From: JASLBX01 sp036373915 | GTDB taxonomy: Bacteria; Actinomycetota; Actinomycetes; Jiangellales; Jiangellaceae | Length of the DNA: 17,510 bases | Assembly: GCA_036373915.1 (NCBI GenBank) | Contig: DASUUU010000070.1 | Span: 1-17,510, forward strand | Direction: 5' to 3' | Part shown: piece after piece, positions 1-7,533 of the stretch | How positions within the stretch are numbered: position 1 is the first letter of the stretch | How the letters are laid out: every line of letters begins with the position of its first letter | Made by a program: the position numbers and the translations under genes | The notes under the pieces: generated by a model | Database searches by the model: none | Told to the model about the DNA's origin: nothing | The model's input: only the letters and a program-made list of their open reading frames with translations

Positions 1-1
1 G

Positions 2-1879
2 CGGGAGATCTCCATCTCGCCGTTGCCGGTGCCCACAGCCGCCGATCTCGACGATCCGGAACGGGTGGCCGAAAGCCCGGCCGTCCGGCTCCTGGTGTCG
101 CGGGCACAGGTCGTCCAGCACGGCTTCGACGTCACGCCCGAGAACGCACGGGACCTCGCTGACGTGTGCATTCGCCTGGACGGGTTGCCCCTCGCGCTCG
201 AGTTGGCCGCCGCGCAGTTGAAGGTCTTCACCCCCGGGGAGCTCGCGTACCGGCTACGGCACCGGTCGATCCTTCTCGCCGGCGGTTTTCACGACATGCC
301 GGACCGGCACGAAGGACTGCGGACGGCCATCAGCTGGAGTCACAATCTGATGCCGGAGTCGGAACGGTCCATGTTCCGCAGGCTCGCGGTGTTCGTCGGA
401 GGCTGGACGTTGCCCGCCGCCGAGGCGGTCTGCACGTTGCCGGACGACGCTCGACCCCTCGATGTGGCTGCGGCTACGGCGTCGCTCGTGGACAAGAGCA
501 TCATCAACCGGTCTACGAGACCGGACGGTGTGACGGTTTTCTCGATGCTCGAGAGCATCCGTGAGTTTGCAGCCGAGCAGTTGGGCTCCCGCGGTGAACA
601 GGAGCCGACGAGGCATCGCCATGCCAGGTTCTACGCCTCGCTCGGGGTCCAGGCGGAGGTGGGCATCGGCACGTCCGAGGAGGACCTGTGGTGGACCTGG
701 CTCGGCTACGAGCACGGCAACCTCCGCTCGGCGCTCGAGCACAGCCTCGACAGCGGTGATCTGACCACGGCTCTCCAGCTCGCTTCGGCACTGGGCTGGT
801 ACTGGTACACCCGCGGTTACGTCGGGGAGGGGCGGGTGATCGTCACCCGGACTCTCGAGGCCGCCAACGGCACGGGGCAGGCGCCGGCGAGCGCCGTCGC
901 CAGTGCGCTGCTGGCCGCGGGCATCCTGTCGTGGTCTCACGGGGATCTCGACGACGCCGCGGGCCTGCTCGGCCGGAGCCTGACCATGAGCGAGGACGAA
1001 GGCGACCTGCGCCGGGTGGCCATCGCCAGCGCATTCCTAGGGCACGTGGCACGCGACGCCGGCGACTACGACACGGCGGTCCGCCACCACGCGCGGGCCC
1101 GCGACATCCACGAGGGTGCCGCGAACGAGCGCGGAGCGGCGTGGGCCCAGTTCGACCTCGGCCTGCTGGCCTGGCGCCGTGGCCGGCTCGGTGAGGCGGC
1201 CGACTGGCTGGAGTCGAGTCTGCGGCGATTCCGCAAGACGGGCTACGAGTGGGCCGTTGCCTGGTCGGCGTGGGCGCTGGCCACCGTCGAGACCGCACGC
1301 GGTAACACCGATGCCGCGGCCACGCTCGCCGCGGACGCGCTGGACACCTACGAACGGCTCGACGACCGGCGCGGCCTCGCCCAGAGCCTGGAGCTTGTCG
1401 CCGAGATCGCGAGTGGTCGCGGGCTCGGCGAGACCGCCGGTCGCCTGCTCGGCGCCGCCGCCGTGATCCGTCGCGCACTCGCCGTGCCAGGAACGACGAG
1501 CGAGCTGGCAGCACGCGAACACACCGAGCGGGCCGTCCACCAGGAACTAGGACCCGAGCGGGCCGAGCGTGCCTTCGACGCAGGACGGGCTTTGCCGGCC
1601 ACCGGAGTGCTCGCCCTGGCCCGGCGGGTCGTGCGCCCGGCCGGCGGCAGCGACGATCAACCGGCTCCCTGGCCCACGCCCCGGGAACGGGAGGTCGCCG
1701 CACTCGTCGCGGCCGGCCGCACGAACCGCGAAATAGGGCGGACCTTGGGCATCACCGAAAAGACCGCAGAAGTGCACGTTCGCAACTTGATGGGCAAACT
1801 CGGTGCCCGCTCCCGCGCCGAGATCGCGTCCTGGGCGGTCTCCCACGGCATCTACGAACCCGATCGCGACAGCCCCTAA
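2..1879 (+). CDS. LuxR-family regulator with STAND-type ATPase and TPR-like region (5' end outside window)
   Basis: The reading frame is open to the left edge, and codons before the TTG at 23 read like normal coding sequence, so the true start and the nucleotide-binding P-loop lie upstream. What remains is the end of an NB-ARC/STAND ATPase module with the GLPLAL signature (nt 182-199) and the following winged-helix region (FRRLAVFVGGW). A long Ala/Leu/Arg-rich helical stretch resembling TPR repeats follows (about nt 650-1500). A LuxR helix-turn-helix closes the protein (nt 1676-1850: TPREREVAALVAAGRTNREI, then TEKTAEVHVRNLMGKLGARS). Large LuxR regulators of this kind are common in actinomycetes, sense ligands through the ATPase/TPR part and activate nearby metabolic genes. 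It lies 72 bp upstream of the six-gene cluster on the same strand and is a candidate activator of it; that link is inference. Confidence 0.9.
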   Translation, partial: REISISPLPVPTAADLDDPERVAESPAVRLLVSRAQVVQHGFDVTPENARDLADVCIRLDGLPLALELAAAQLKVFTPGELAYRLRHRSILLAGGFHDMPDRHEGLRTAISWSHNLMPESERSMFRRLAVFVGGWTLPAAEAVCTLPDDARPLDVAAATASLVDKSIINRSTRPDGVTVFSMLESIREFAAEQLGSRGEQEPTRHRHARFYASLGVQAEVGIGTSEEDLWWTWLGYEHGNLRSALEHSLDSGDLTTALQLASALGWYWYTRGYVGEGRVIVTRTLEAANGTGQAPASAVASALLAAGILSWSHGDLDDAAGLLGRSLTMSEDEGDLRRVAIASAFLGHVARDAGDYDTAVRHHARARDIHEGAANERGAAWAQFDLGLLAWRRGRLGEAADWLESSLRRFRKTGYEWAVAWSAWALATVETARGNTDAAATLAADALDTYERLDDRRGLAQSLELVAEIASGRGLGETAGRLLGAAAVIRRALAVPGTTSELAAREHTERAVHQELGPERAERAFDAGRALPATGVLALARRVVRPAGGSDDQPAPWPTPREREVAALVAAGRTNREIGRTLGITEKTAEVHVRNLMGKLGARSRAEIASWAVSHGIYEPDRDSP

Positions 1880-1884
1880 GTGAT

Positions 1885-1929
1885 TTCCCTGATGGTGGTG
1901 GTCAGGCTCCCACCGTAGAACCGAGGGAA
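1885..1929 (+). other. Weak nested inverted repeats between the regulator and the next gene
   Basis: The short gap after the LuxR-type gene holds an outer repeat, TTCCCT (1885-1890) with AGGGAA (1924-1929), and an inner one, CCTGA (1888-1892) with TCAGG (1902-1906). No T-run follows. It could be a weak terminator or a regulator binding site, or chance; the arms are short. Confidence 0.2.
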
Positions 1930-1951
1930 GACATGCGTTGGGGGCCTGGTG

Positions 1952-2764
1952 ATGACTGGCAAGTCGGCGACGAGCAACTCCTCGGTGAGCCGAGCCGCGA
2001 CGGTGGCTTACGGCCTGGTGGCTTACGCCTTGTTCGTTGCCGCGTTCGCCTACGCGCTCGGGTTCCTCGCCAACGCCGGGGTACCGAAGGGCATCGACGA
2101 CGGACCGGCGACCCCGGCGGCGACCGCCGTCGTCATCAACTGCGGGCTCCTCGGCCTGTTCGCCGCTCAGCACAGTGTGATGGCGCGGCCCTGGTTCAAG
2201 CGCCGGCTAACCCGCTTCGTTCCTCGTGCCGCCGAACGCAGCACGTACGTCCTGGCCGCCAGCCTGGCAGTGGCGTTGCTCTTCTGGCAGTGGCGGCCGC
2301 TACCCGCGGCCGTCTGGTCAGTCGAAGCCGGGTGGGCGGTCGCGCCGCTGTGGGCGATCAAGGCCCTTGGTGTAGTGATCGTGGTGGGTAGCACCTTCGC
2401 GGCAGGTCACCTGAAGATGTTCGGCGTCAAGCAGGTGCTCTCACGTTCGCCCGGCAGCCGCGGCAGCGCAGATTTCCGGCGGTCATGGCTGTTCTGGATC
2501 GTGCGGCACCCCATCATGGTCGGCTTCATGATCGCATTCTGGGCTTCGCCCCAGATGAGTGCAGGCCGGCTGTTGTTCAACACACTCGCGACCGGCTACA
2601 TCCTGGTCGCGGTCGAGTGGCAGGAACGTGATCTTCAGGCGTACTTCGGCGCTAGTTACGAGGAGTACGTGCGCGACGTCCCACGATTTCTGCCGCGGCT
2701 TGCCCGCTCGAAGCGCGGCCGGCCGAGTTCACCATTTCCCGTACAGATCGGAGAAGGTCAATGA
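1952..2764 (+). CDS. mddA: MddA-like methanethiol S-methyltransferase (integral membrane)
   Basis: The 270-residue protein belongs to the NnrU/isoprenylcysteine-methyltransferase-like membrane superfamily and looks most like MddA, which uses S-adenosylmethionine to methylate methanethiol to dimethyl sulfide. Visible family features are QHSVMARP (about 73-80) in a membrane helix, ERSTYVLAASL followed by FWQWRPLP (about 95-118), the C-terminal VRHPIMVGFMIAFWASPQMS (184-203; RHP near the cofactor site), then ATGYILVAVEWQERDL and FGASYEEYVRDVPRFLP. About five membrane spans are apparent and the length fits MddA. ATG 1952 is preferred over the adjacent GTG 1949 because the GGGGG at 1940-1944 is better spaced for it. 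The gene overlaps the DUF1326 gene by ATGA, so the two are translationally coupled. The true substrate could be another thiol. Confidence 0.72.
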   Translation: MTGKSATSNSSVSRAATVAYGLVAYALFVAAFAYALGFLANAGVPKGIDDGPATPAATAVVINCGLLGLFAAQHSVMARPWFKRRLTRFVPRAAERSTYVLAASLAVALLFWQWRPLPAAVWSVEAGWAVAPLWAIKALGVVIVVGSTFAAGHLKMFGVKQVLSRSPGSRGSADFRRSWLFWIVRHPIMVGFMIAFWASPQMSAGRLLFNTLATGYILVAVEWQERDLQAYFGASYEEYVRDVPRFLPRLARSKRGRPSSPFPVQIGEGQ

Positions 2765-3402
2765 CATCCACCGCAACCGAAGAGAACACCGTCGCCACGA
2801 CCTACGACATCGAGGGTCGGCTGCTAGAGGTGTGCACCTGCAACACGCTCTGCCCGTGCTGGGTGGGCGAGGACCCCGACGGCGGCAGCTGCGAATCGAT
2901 CCTTGCCTGGGCCGTCGATCACGGCGCGATCGAAGGCGTCGACGTCTCCGACCGGGTGATCGCGGCCAGCGTGCACATTCCGGGCAATGTGCTGGCAGGC
3001 AACTGGAAGGCCGCGGTGCTCGTCGACGACCGGTGCACCGAAGAACAGCAGGCCGCGTTGCTGAAGGTGTTCACCGGCCAGCTCGGTGGACCGATCGCCG
3101 ATCTCGCGGCTCTCATCGGCGAGGTGGTCGCCGTGGAACGCGCCCCCATCACCTTCACCGTGACCGGCGGCGAGGGGACGATCAAGATCGGTGATCTGGC
3201 GGAGGCCAGGCTCAGCCCGTTCCGGGGGGCCACCGGGGGGACCACCGCGCTGCACGAAACCGTGTTCAGCACGATCCCCGGATCCCCGGCCTACCCCGGC
3301 AAGGCGGAGCGATTCCAGCGCGCGGGCGGTCGGCACGGCCTGTCCGACGTCGACGTCAGTGGCCAGAACGCCATCCAGGGTTCGTTCCGGTTCTCCGGCT
3401 GA
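2761..3402 (+). CDS. DUF1326 domain protein, Cys-rich, probable metal binder
   Basis: The 213-residue soluble protein begins its domain with TYDIEGRLLEVCTCNTLCPC, the DUF1326 hallmark. Cys25, Cys27, Cys31, Cys33 and Cys44 cluster at the start and Cys92 lies further in. The rest matches the family pattern: HIPGNVLAGNWKAAVLVDD, then a domain ending in a GQNAIQGSFRFSG beta strand. The biochemical function of DUF1326 is not established to my knowledge. Families in this group regularly sit beside DUF2182 membrane proteins, as here, and the CxC...CPC cluster suggests metal or thiol chemistry (inference). A GGAGAAGG-like ribosome site precedes ATG 2761. The gene overlaps its upstream neighbour by four bases and its downstream neighbour by one (TGATG), so expression with both is nearly certain. 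Confidence 0.85.
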   Translation: MTSTATEENTVATTYDIEGRLLEVCTCNTLCPCWVGEDPDGGSCESILAWAVDHGAIEGVDVSDRVIAASVHIPGNVLAGNWKAAVLVDDRCTEEQQAALLKVFTGQLGGPIADLAALIGEVVAVERAPITFTVTGGEGTIKIGDLAEARLSPFRGATGGTTALHETVFSTIPGSPAYPGKAERFQRAGGRHGLSDVDVSGQNAIQGSFRFSG

Positions 3403-4184
3403 TGGATCTCACGACTACGGTCCCGACCCGGACGCCCGCGCGGGGGCTCGCGCGGGCGGTCTGGGTCGTCGCCGGCGTCTGCTGGGTGGTCACGGTCGGC
3501 GCCGTCCTGCTCGGCGGGAACATCCACGGCCACCACGACGTCGTCCTCGAGACATCGAGCCTGGGCTGGACGGTGCGGCTCGCGCTGTTCGGGTTCGCCT
3601 GGCTGGTCATGGTGGGCGCCATGATGCTTCCCACGGCGGTGCCGATGCTGGAGTTGTTCTGGACGATCAGCGCCCGGCACCCGCAGCCGCTGCTCAGCCG
3701 CGCCGTGTTCGTCGGGACGTACCTGGTGGTATGGATCGGCTTCGCCTTCGTGGCCTTGGCGGGTGACGCCGCCGTCCATGCGCTGGTCGACGCGTGGCAG
3801 TGGCTGTCGGCGCGTCCGGGCCTGGTGCTCGGCGGCACACTCCTTTTGGCAGGGTCATTCCAGTTCAGCGCGCTCAAGAAGGCGTGTTTGACCGCGTGCC
3901 GGTCGCCGCTGAGCGTGCTGTGGCAGCACTACCGCCAAGGCATCGCCGGTGTCGTCGTACTCGGGGTTCGGCATGCGGCGTACTGCCTTGGCTGCTGCTG
4001 GGCGCTGATGCTGGTGATGTTCGCGACGGGAACGGGCAGCCTGCTGTGGATGCTCCTGCTGACCGGCGTGATGGTCGCCGAGAAGACCACCGCGTGGGGC
4101 GGGCGTCTCGCCGCACCTGTGGGTGTCGCGCTGATCGCCGGCGGCCTTGCGACTGGCGGCATTGCACTGTTCACTCCACTGTAG
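3402..4184 (+). CDS. DUF2182 predicted metal-binding integral membrane protein
   Basis: The 260-residue protein has about seven hydrophobic spans and the residues typical of DUF2182 (COG5486, predicted metal-binding membrane proteins): a Met-rich helix MVGAMMLPTAVPM (70-82), KKACLTAC (159-166), GVRHAAYCLGCCW (188-200) and MVAEKTTAWG (224-233). HGHH at 42-45, after the first span, adds potential metal ligands. Ordered Met, Cys and His residues inside the membrane suggest soft-metal handling such as copper, but this is inference. The start is fixed by TGATG overlap with the DUF1326 stop. The two proteins probably act as a unit, the Cys-rich soluble partner delivering to or receiving from this membrane protein. 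Confidence 0.85.
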   Translation: MDLTTTVPTRTPARGLARAVWVVAGVCWVVTVGAVLLGGNIHGHHDVVLETSSLGWTVRLALFGFAWLVMVGAMMLPTAVPMLELFWTISARHPQPLLSRAVFVGTYLVVWIGFAFVALAGDAAVHALVDAWQWLSARPGLVLGGTLLLAGSFQFSALKKACLTACRSPLSVLWQHYRQGIAGVVVLGVRHAAYCLGCCWALMLVMFATGTGSLLWMLLLTGVMVAEKTTAWGGRLAAPVGVALIAGGLATGGIALFTPL

Positions 4185-4195
4185 GGAAGGCATCA

Positions 4196-4366
4196 ATGAT
4201 GCAGGTGGTACTCGCTCACGCCGGTCACGACCACGGCCCCGACCCGGCCCTGGTGGCCCTTCTCGTTGCCCTTGCCGTGCTCGCCATTCTGGTCGCCGGG
4301 ACTGCTCTGCGGCGAGCACGGGCACGCCGGCAGAGTCTCGGGGTAGGTGGCGATGAGGGCATGTGA
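4196..4366 (+). CDS. Small single-span membrane peptide with His-rich N-terminus
   Basis: The 56-residue frame starts 11 bp after the DUF2182 stop with an excellent ribosome site (GGGAAGG, 4184-4190, five bases before ATG 4196). The N-terminus carries AHAGHDHGPD (residues 7-16), then one hydrophobic helix (about 19-36: LVALLVALAVLAILVAGT) and a basic tail (RRARARRQ), predicting a cytosolic C-terminus and an external His-rich end. I recognise no family. Placement in the operon after two putative metal-binding proteins, plus the HxxHDH motif, suggests a metal-binding accessory subunit of the DUF1326/DUF2182 pair. Its last 14 bases overlap the start of the hydrolase gene, implying translational coupling. 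It is easily missed by gene callers because of its size. Confidence 0.65.
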   Translation: MMQVVLAHAGHDHGPDPALVALLVALAVLAILVAGTALRRARARRQSLGVGGDEGM

Positions 4367-5258
4367 GCCCGTCGTCGCCGGCCAGGTGGACCGGAACGGA
4401 ATCACCGTCGGTTACGAGGTATTCGGCGACGGTGAGCCGACGATCTTGCTGCTACCCACCTGGACGGTCATCCACTCCCGGTTCTGGAAGTTGCAGGTGC
4501 CCTACCTGGCCCGCCACTATCGGGTGATCACGTACGACGGCCCCGGCAACGGCCGATCGGACCGGCCGTTGGAGGCCGCGCCGTACCACCACTCCGCACA
4601 GGTCTCGTACGCGCGGGCCGTGCTGGACGCGACGGGCACCGGCCGGGCCGTGGTTGTCGGCCTGTCGATGGCGGCGAACTGGGCGCTCGAGCTCGCCGCG
4701 ACCGATCCCGACCGCGTAGCCGGCCTGGTCGCGATCTGCCCGTCGGTCGCCTTGCCGGCGGGCCGCACGCCACGGTCCGACCACTTCGCACCGCTCGATC
4801 CGCTTCCGGAGCTCCCCCCGTCGACTGTTCCTTCCGGGGCCCGGGATCCGGCGGCGCAATGGGCGAAGTACAACCTCGAGTACTGGCGCAAGTATCACGA
4901 GGACTTCCTGTGGTTCTTCTTCGGTCAGGCATTCAACGAGCCGCATTCGACCAAGCCGATCGAGGACGCGGTCGGCTGGGGGCTGGAAACCAGCGGAGAT
5001 GTGCTGGTCGCGCACCATGGCCCTGGTTCCTATCCGAACGAGGCGGCCGTGCGCCGCTGGTGCGAGCAGGTGTCGGTGCCGGCCCTGGTGATGCACGGCG
5101 ACATCGACCAGGTCAGCTCGTTCGAGCGGGGGCGGCTGCTCGCCGAACTCATTGACGCGCAACTCGTCGTACTCGAAGGATCGGGCCACGTGCCGCTCGC
5201 CCGCGACCCGGTGCGGGTCAACCTGGCCCTCCGCGAGTTCATCGAACGGCTGACCTGA
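4353..5258 (+). CDS. Alpha/beta-fold hydrolase (Ser nucleophile)
   Basis: The 301-residue protein is a complete alpha/beta hydrolase. Visible parts are the N-terminal strand NGITVGYEVFGDGEPTILLL, the oxyanion-region TWTVIHSRFW, YDGPGNGRSDRP (61-72), the nucleophile elbow GLSMA (103-107, Ser105), HGDID (248-252, probable Asp252) and GSGH (276-279, His279). The triad is complete, so it should be active; the substrate (ester, lactone or epoxide type) is unknown. A GTG two codons upstream (4347) is an alternative start; ATG 4353 has GGGG at 4340-4343 at suitable distance. The next gene begins with a colinear copy of this domain, so this is one half of a tandem duplication. Its stop overlaps that gene's ATG (TGATG, 5256-5260). 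Confidence 0.88.
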   Translation: MRACEPVVAGQVDRNGITVGYEVFGDGEPTILLLPTWTVIHSRFWKLQVPYLARHYRVITYDGPGNGRSDRPLEAAPYHHSAQVSYARAVLDATGTGRAVVVGLSMAANWALELAATDPDRVAGLVAICPSVALPAGRTPRSDHFAPLDPLPELPPSTVPSGARDPAAQWAKYNLEYWRKYHEDFLWFFFGQAFNEPHSTKPIEDAVGWGLETSGDVLVAHHGPGSYPNEAAVRRWCEQVSVPALVMHGDIDQVSSFERGRLLAELIDAQLVVLEGSGHVPLARDPVRVNLALREFIERLT

Positions 5259-7378
5259 TGCGGGCACTGCACCCCAACCAGTCGGGCCACGTCGATCGCG
5301 ACGGAGTCCCGATCTACTACGAGGTCTTCGGCGCCGGAGAGACCACTCTGCTGCTCGTCCCGCCGTCGCCGATCACCCACTCCCGGATCTGGAAGGCGCT
5401 CATTCCGTACCTGGCCAGGCACTACCGGGTTGTCACTCTCGACGGTCGCGGCAACGGACGCTCCGGACGTCCCAAGGACGTCGCCGCCCATACCCGGACC
5501 GAGAACGAACGCGACATCGTGGCCGTGCTCGACGCCACCCGTACCGCCGAGGCGGTGGTCGTCGCCCACTGCCACGCCAACTGGTGGGCCGTCGACATCG
5601 CCGCCGAGCACCCGGACCGGGTGCGCGCGCTTGTCGCGATCGAGCCGGGCGTCCCCTATCTCGGCCGGTCGCAGCCGCACTGGGTAGAGGCGGCTCGCCG
5701 GTGGGACGAGGTCATCGAGAACGCCACCGGCTGGGAGCTGTGCACCCGGCACGGCCTGGTCAACGAGCACCGCAAGTGGGTGGAGTTCTTCTTCGGAGCT
5801 CAGCTTGTCGAGCCGCACTCGACGAAGCAACACGAGGACGCGGTCAGCTGGGCATTGGAGTCGACCGGCGAGATCCTCGCCGCCGGTGAGGTGGCAGCGG
5901 ACGTCGATCCGCCGGCCCGCGAGGACTTCGAGCGCCGGTGCCGCGAGTTGGGCGTCCCCGTCCTTGTCATCCATGGCGACAGGGACGTCTGCCAGCACGT
6001 CGAGCGGGGCCGGGCGTTCGCCGAGCTGACCGGCGGAGAGCTGGTCGTCATCGAGGGAGCCGGTCACCTGACCATCGCCCGGGAGCCAGTCCGGGTCAAC
6101 CGCGCGATAAGGACGTTCGTCGATCGACTGAAAGGGTCGGACGTGAAGACTCAGCATTGGACACGCGGGCTCAACCGGCGCAAGCGTGCGCTATATGTGT
6201 CATCGCCGATCGGCCTCGGGCATGCCCGCCGGGACGTGGCGATCGTCAAGGAGCTGAAGAAGCTCGAACCCGACCTGCAGGTCGACTGGCTCGCCCAGGA
6301 CCCCGTGACCCACGTGCTGAACGCTGAAGGAGAGTCGATCCACCCCGCGAGTCGCTGGCTGGCCAGCGAGTCCGCCCACATCGCCTCGGAGGCCGCCGGT
6401 CATGACCTGCACTGCTTCCAGGCGCTGCGCAACATGGACGAGATCCTGGTGGCCAACTTCATGATCTTCCAGGAGGTCGTGGAGGAAGGGCTGTACGACC
6501 TGGTGATCAGCGATGAAGCGTGGGACATCGACCACTTCTGGCATGAGAACCCGGAGCTCAAGCGCGGATCGCACGTGTGGATGACCGACTTCGTCGGCTA
6601 CCTGCCCATGCCCGACGGCGGTGCGCGCGAGGCGTTCCTCACCAGTGACTACAACGCCGAGATGATCGAGCACGTCGCCCGGTTCCCGCGTATCCGCGAC
6701 CGTGCGGTCTTCGTGGGCAATCCAGATGATGTGATCCCGGAAAGCTTCGGCCCGGGCCTGCCGAAGATCAGGGAGTGGACCGAGGACCACTTCGGGTTCT
6801 CGGGCTACATCACCGGCTTCAGTCCACCGGACCCGCGTGACGTCGAGGGGATGCGGGAAGAGCTGGGCTTCGCGCCGGGGGAGAAGGTCGTCATGGTCAC
6901 GGTTGGCGGCTCCGGAGTGGGGCGGGCGCTGCTCGAGAAGGTCATCGCCGCCTACCCGATGGCCAAGGCGAAACTTCCCGAGCTGCGGATGGTCGTGGTG
7001 GCCGGACCGCGGATCGTCCCCGAATCGCTGCCGAGCCACGACGGCCTCGAGGTGCATGGCTATATCGACCGGCTCTATCGCCACCTGTCGGTGTGCGACC
7101 TGGCCGTCGTCCAGGGTGGGTTGACCACCACCATGGAGCTGACCGCGGCCCGCCGCCCGTTCCTGTACCTTCCGCTGCGGAACCACTTCGAGCAGAACTT
7201 CCATGTGCGTTACCGGTTGGACCGGTACGGGGCGGGCAGGTGCCTGGATTTCGCCGATACCGATCCGGACGAGATAGCCGACGCGATCGTGGCCGAGACC
7301 GGCCGGGAGGTCTCCTACTTGTCGGTCGAGACCGATGGCGCGCTCAGGGCGGCTCAACTTGTAGCGGAGCTGCTCTGA
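5258..7378 (+). CDS. Fusion protein: alpha/beta hydrolase (Cys nucleophile) plus GT28/MurG-like glycosyltransferase
   Basis: The 706-residue protein has two domains. Residues 1-291 are an alpha/beta hydrolase that aligns without gaps to the upstream hydrolase over about the first 130 residues. The nucleophile elbow is AHCHA (103-107), so Cys105 replaces Ser105; Asp243 (HGDRD) and His270 (GAGH) remain, giving a Cys-Asp-His triad like that of dienelactone hydrolases. Residues 309-706 form a GT-B glycosyltransferase: SSPIGLGHARRD (315-326) resembles the GT28 N-terminal loop, VTVGGSG begins the second Rossmann domain, and VVQGGLTTTMEL (617-628) with LPLRNHFEQN (638-647) is the donor-site signature. 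Sugar donor and acceptor are unknown. The join lies exactly where the upstream hydrolase ends, and GTG 6143 (Val296), seven bases after GAAAGGG, could start a free glycosyltransferase. No signal peptide is visible. Confidence 0.87.
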   Translation: MRALHPNQSGHVDRDGVPIYYEVFGAGETTLLLVPPSPITHSRIWKALIPYLARHYRVVTLDGRGNGRSGRPKDVAAHTRTENERDIVAVLDATRTAEAVVVAHCHANWWAVDIAAEHPDRVRALVAIEPGVPYLGRSQPHWVEAARRWDEVIENATGWELCTRHGLVNEHRKWVEFFFGAQLVEPHSTKQHEDAVSWALESTGEILAAGEVAADVDPPAREDFERRCRELGVPVLVIHGDRDVCQHVERGRAFAELTGGELVVIEGAGHLTIAREPVRVNRAIRTFVDRLKGSDVKTQHWTRGLNRRKRALYVSSPIGLGHARRDVAIVKELKKLEPDLQVDWLAQDPVTHVLNAEGESIHPASRWLASESAHIASEAAGHDLHCFQALRNMDEILVANFMIFQEVVEEGLYDLVISDEAWDIDHFWHENPELKRGSHVWMTDFVGYLPMPDGGAREAFLTSDYNAEMIEHVARFPRIRDRAVFVGNPDDVIPESFGPGLPKIREWTEDHFGFSGYITGFSPPDPRDVEGMREELGFAPGEKVVMVTVGGSGVGRALLEKVIAAYPMAKAKLPELRMVVVAGPRIVPESLPSHDGLEVHGYIDRLYRHLSVCDLAVVQGGLTTTMELTAARRPFLYLPLRNHFEQNFHVRYRLDRYGAGRCLDFADTDPDEIADAIVAETGREVSYLSVETDGALRAAQLVAELL
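6130..6145 (+). promoter_or_regulatory. Possible internal ribosome site and GTG start at the domain junction
   Basis: GAAAGGG (6130-6135 and flank) lies seven bases before an in-frame GTG (6143-6145, codon 296), exactly between the hydrolase and glycosyltransferase domains. It could allow separate translation of the glycosyltransferase or be a relic of two once separate genes. Base pattern only; no proof of use. Confidence 0.35.
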
Positions 7379-7533
7379 TCGCACGTACCTCGCACTGAAT
7401 CTGGGCTCGGGTGTTCACTTGTTCAGGCGCAATTGCCTTCCGGACGCCGAGCGTGACGGATTGCTGGCTCCTCAACAGCGAGAAGCGCGGTTGATGCTCG
7501 AGCGGCCGCTACGGCCCTACGAATGGAGTCACG
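7379..7533. other. Intergenic region, probable promoter of the flavodoxin-fold gene
   Basis: This 155-bp gap ends the six-gene cluster and precedes the next gene. It holds two short perfect palindromes, GCAATTGC and AGCGGCCGCT (7501-7510), and a GGAG ribosome site (7525-7528) five bases before ATG 7534. I see no clear terminator hairpin with a T-run and no convincing -35/-10 pair. Confidence 0.4.

Noticed and set aside
843..1703. 286-codon minus-strand frame.
   Set aside because: Extremely Arg/Pro/Ala-rich with no motif; shadow of the LuxR-type gene.
6200..7384. 394-codon open frame on the minus strand.
   Set aside because: Antisense shadow of the glycosyltransferase domain, which has clear family motifs; long reverse frames are usual at this GC content.
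7501..7510. AGCGGCCGCT palindrome upstream of the flavodoxin-fold gene.
   Set aside because: GC-only short palindromes are expected by chance in such DNA; no second copy seen.
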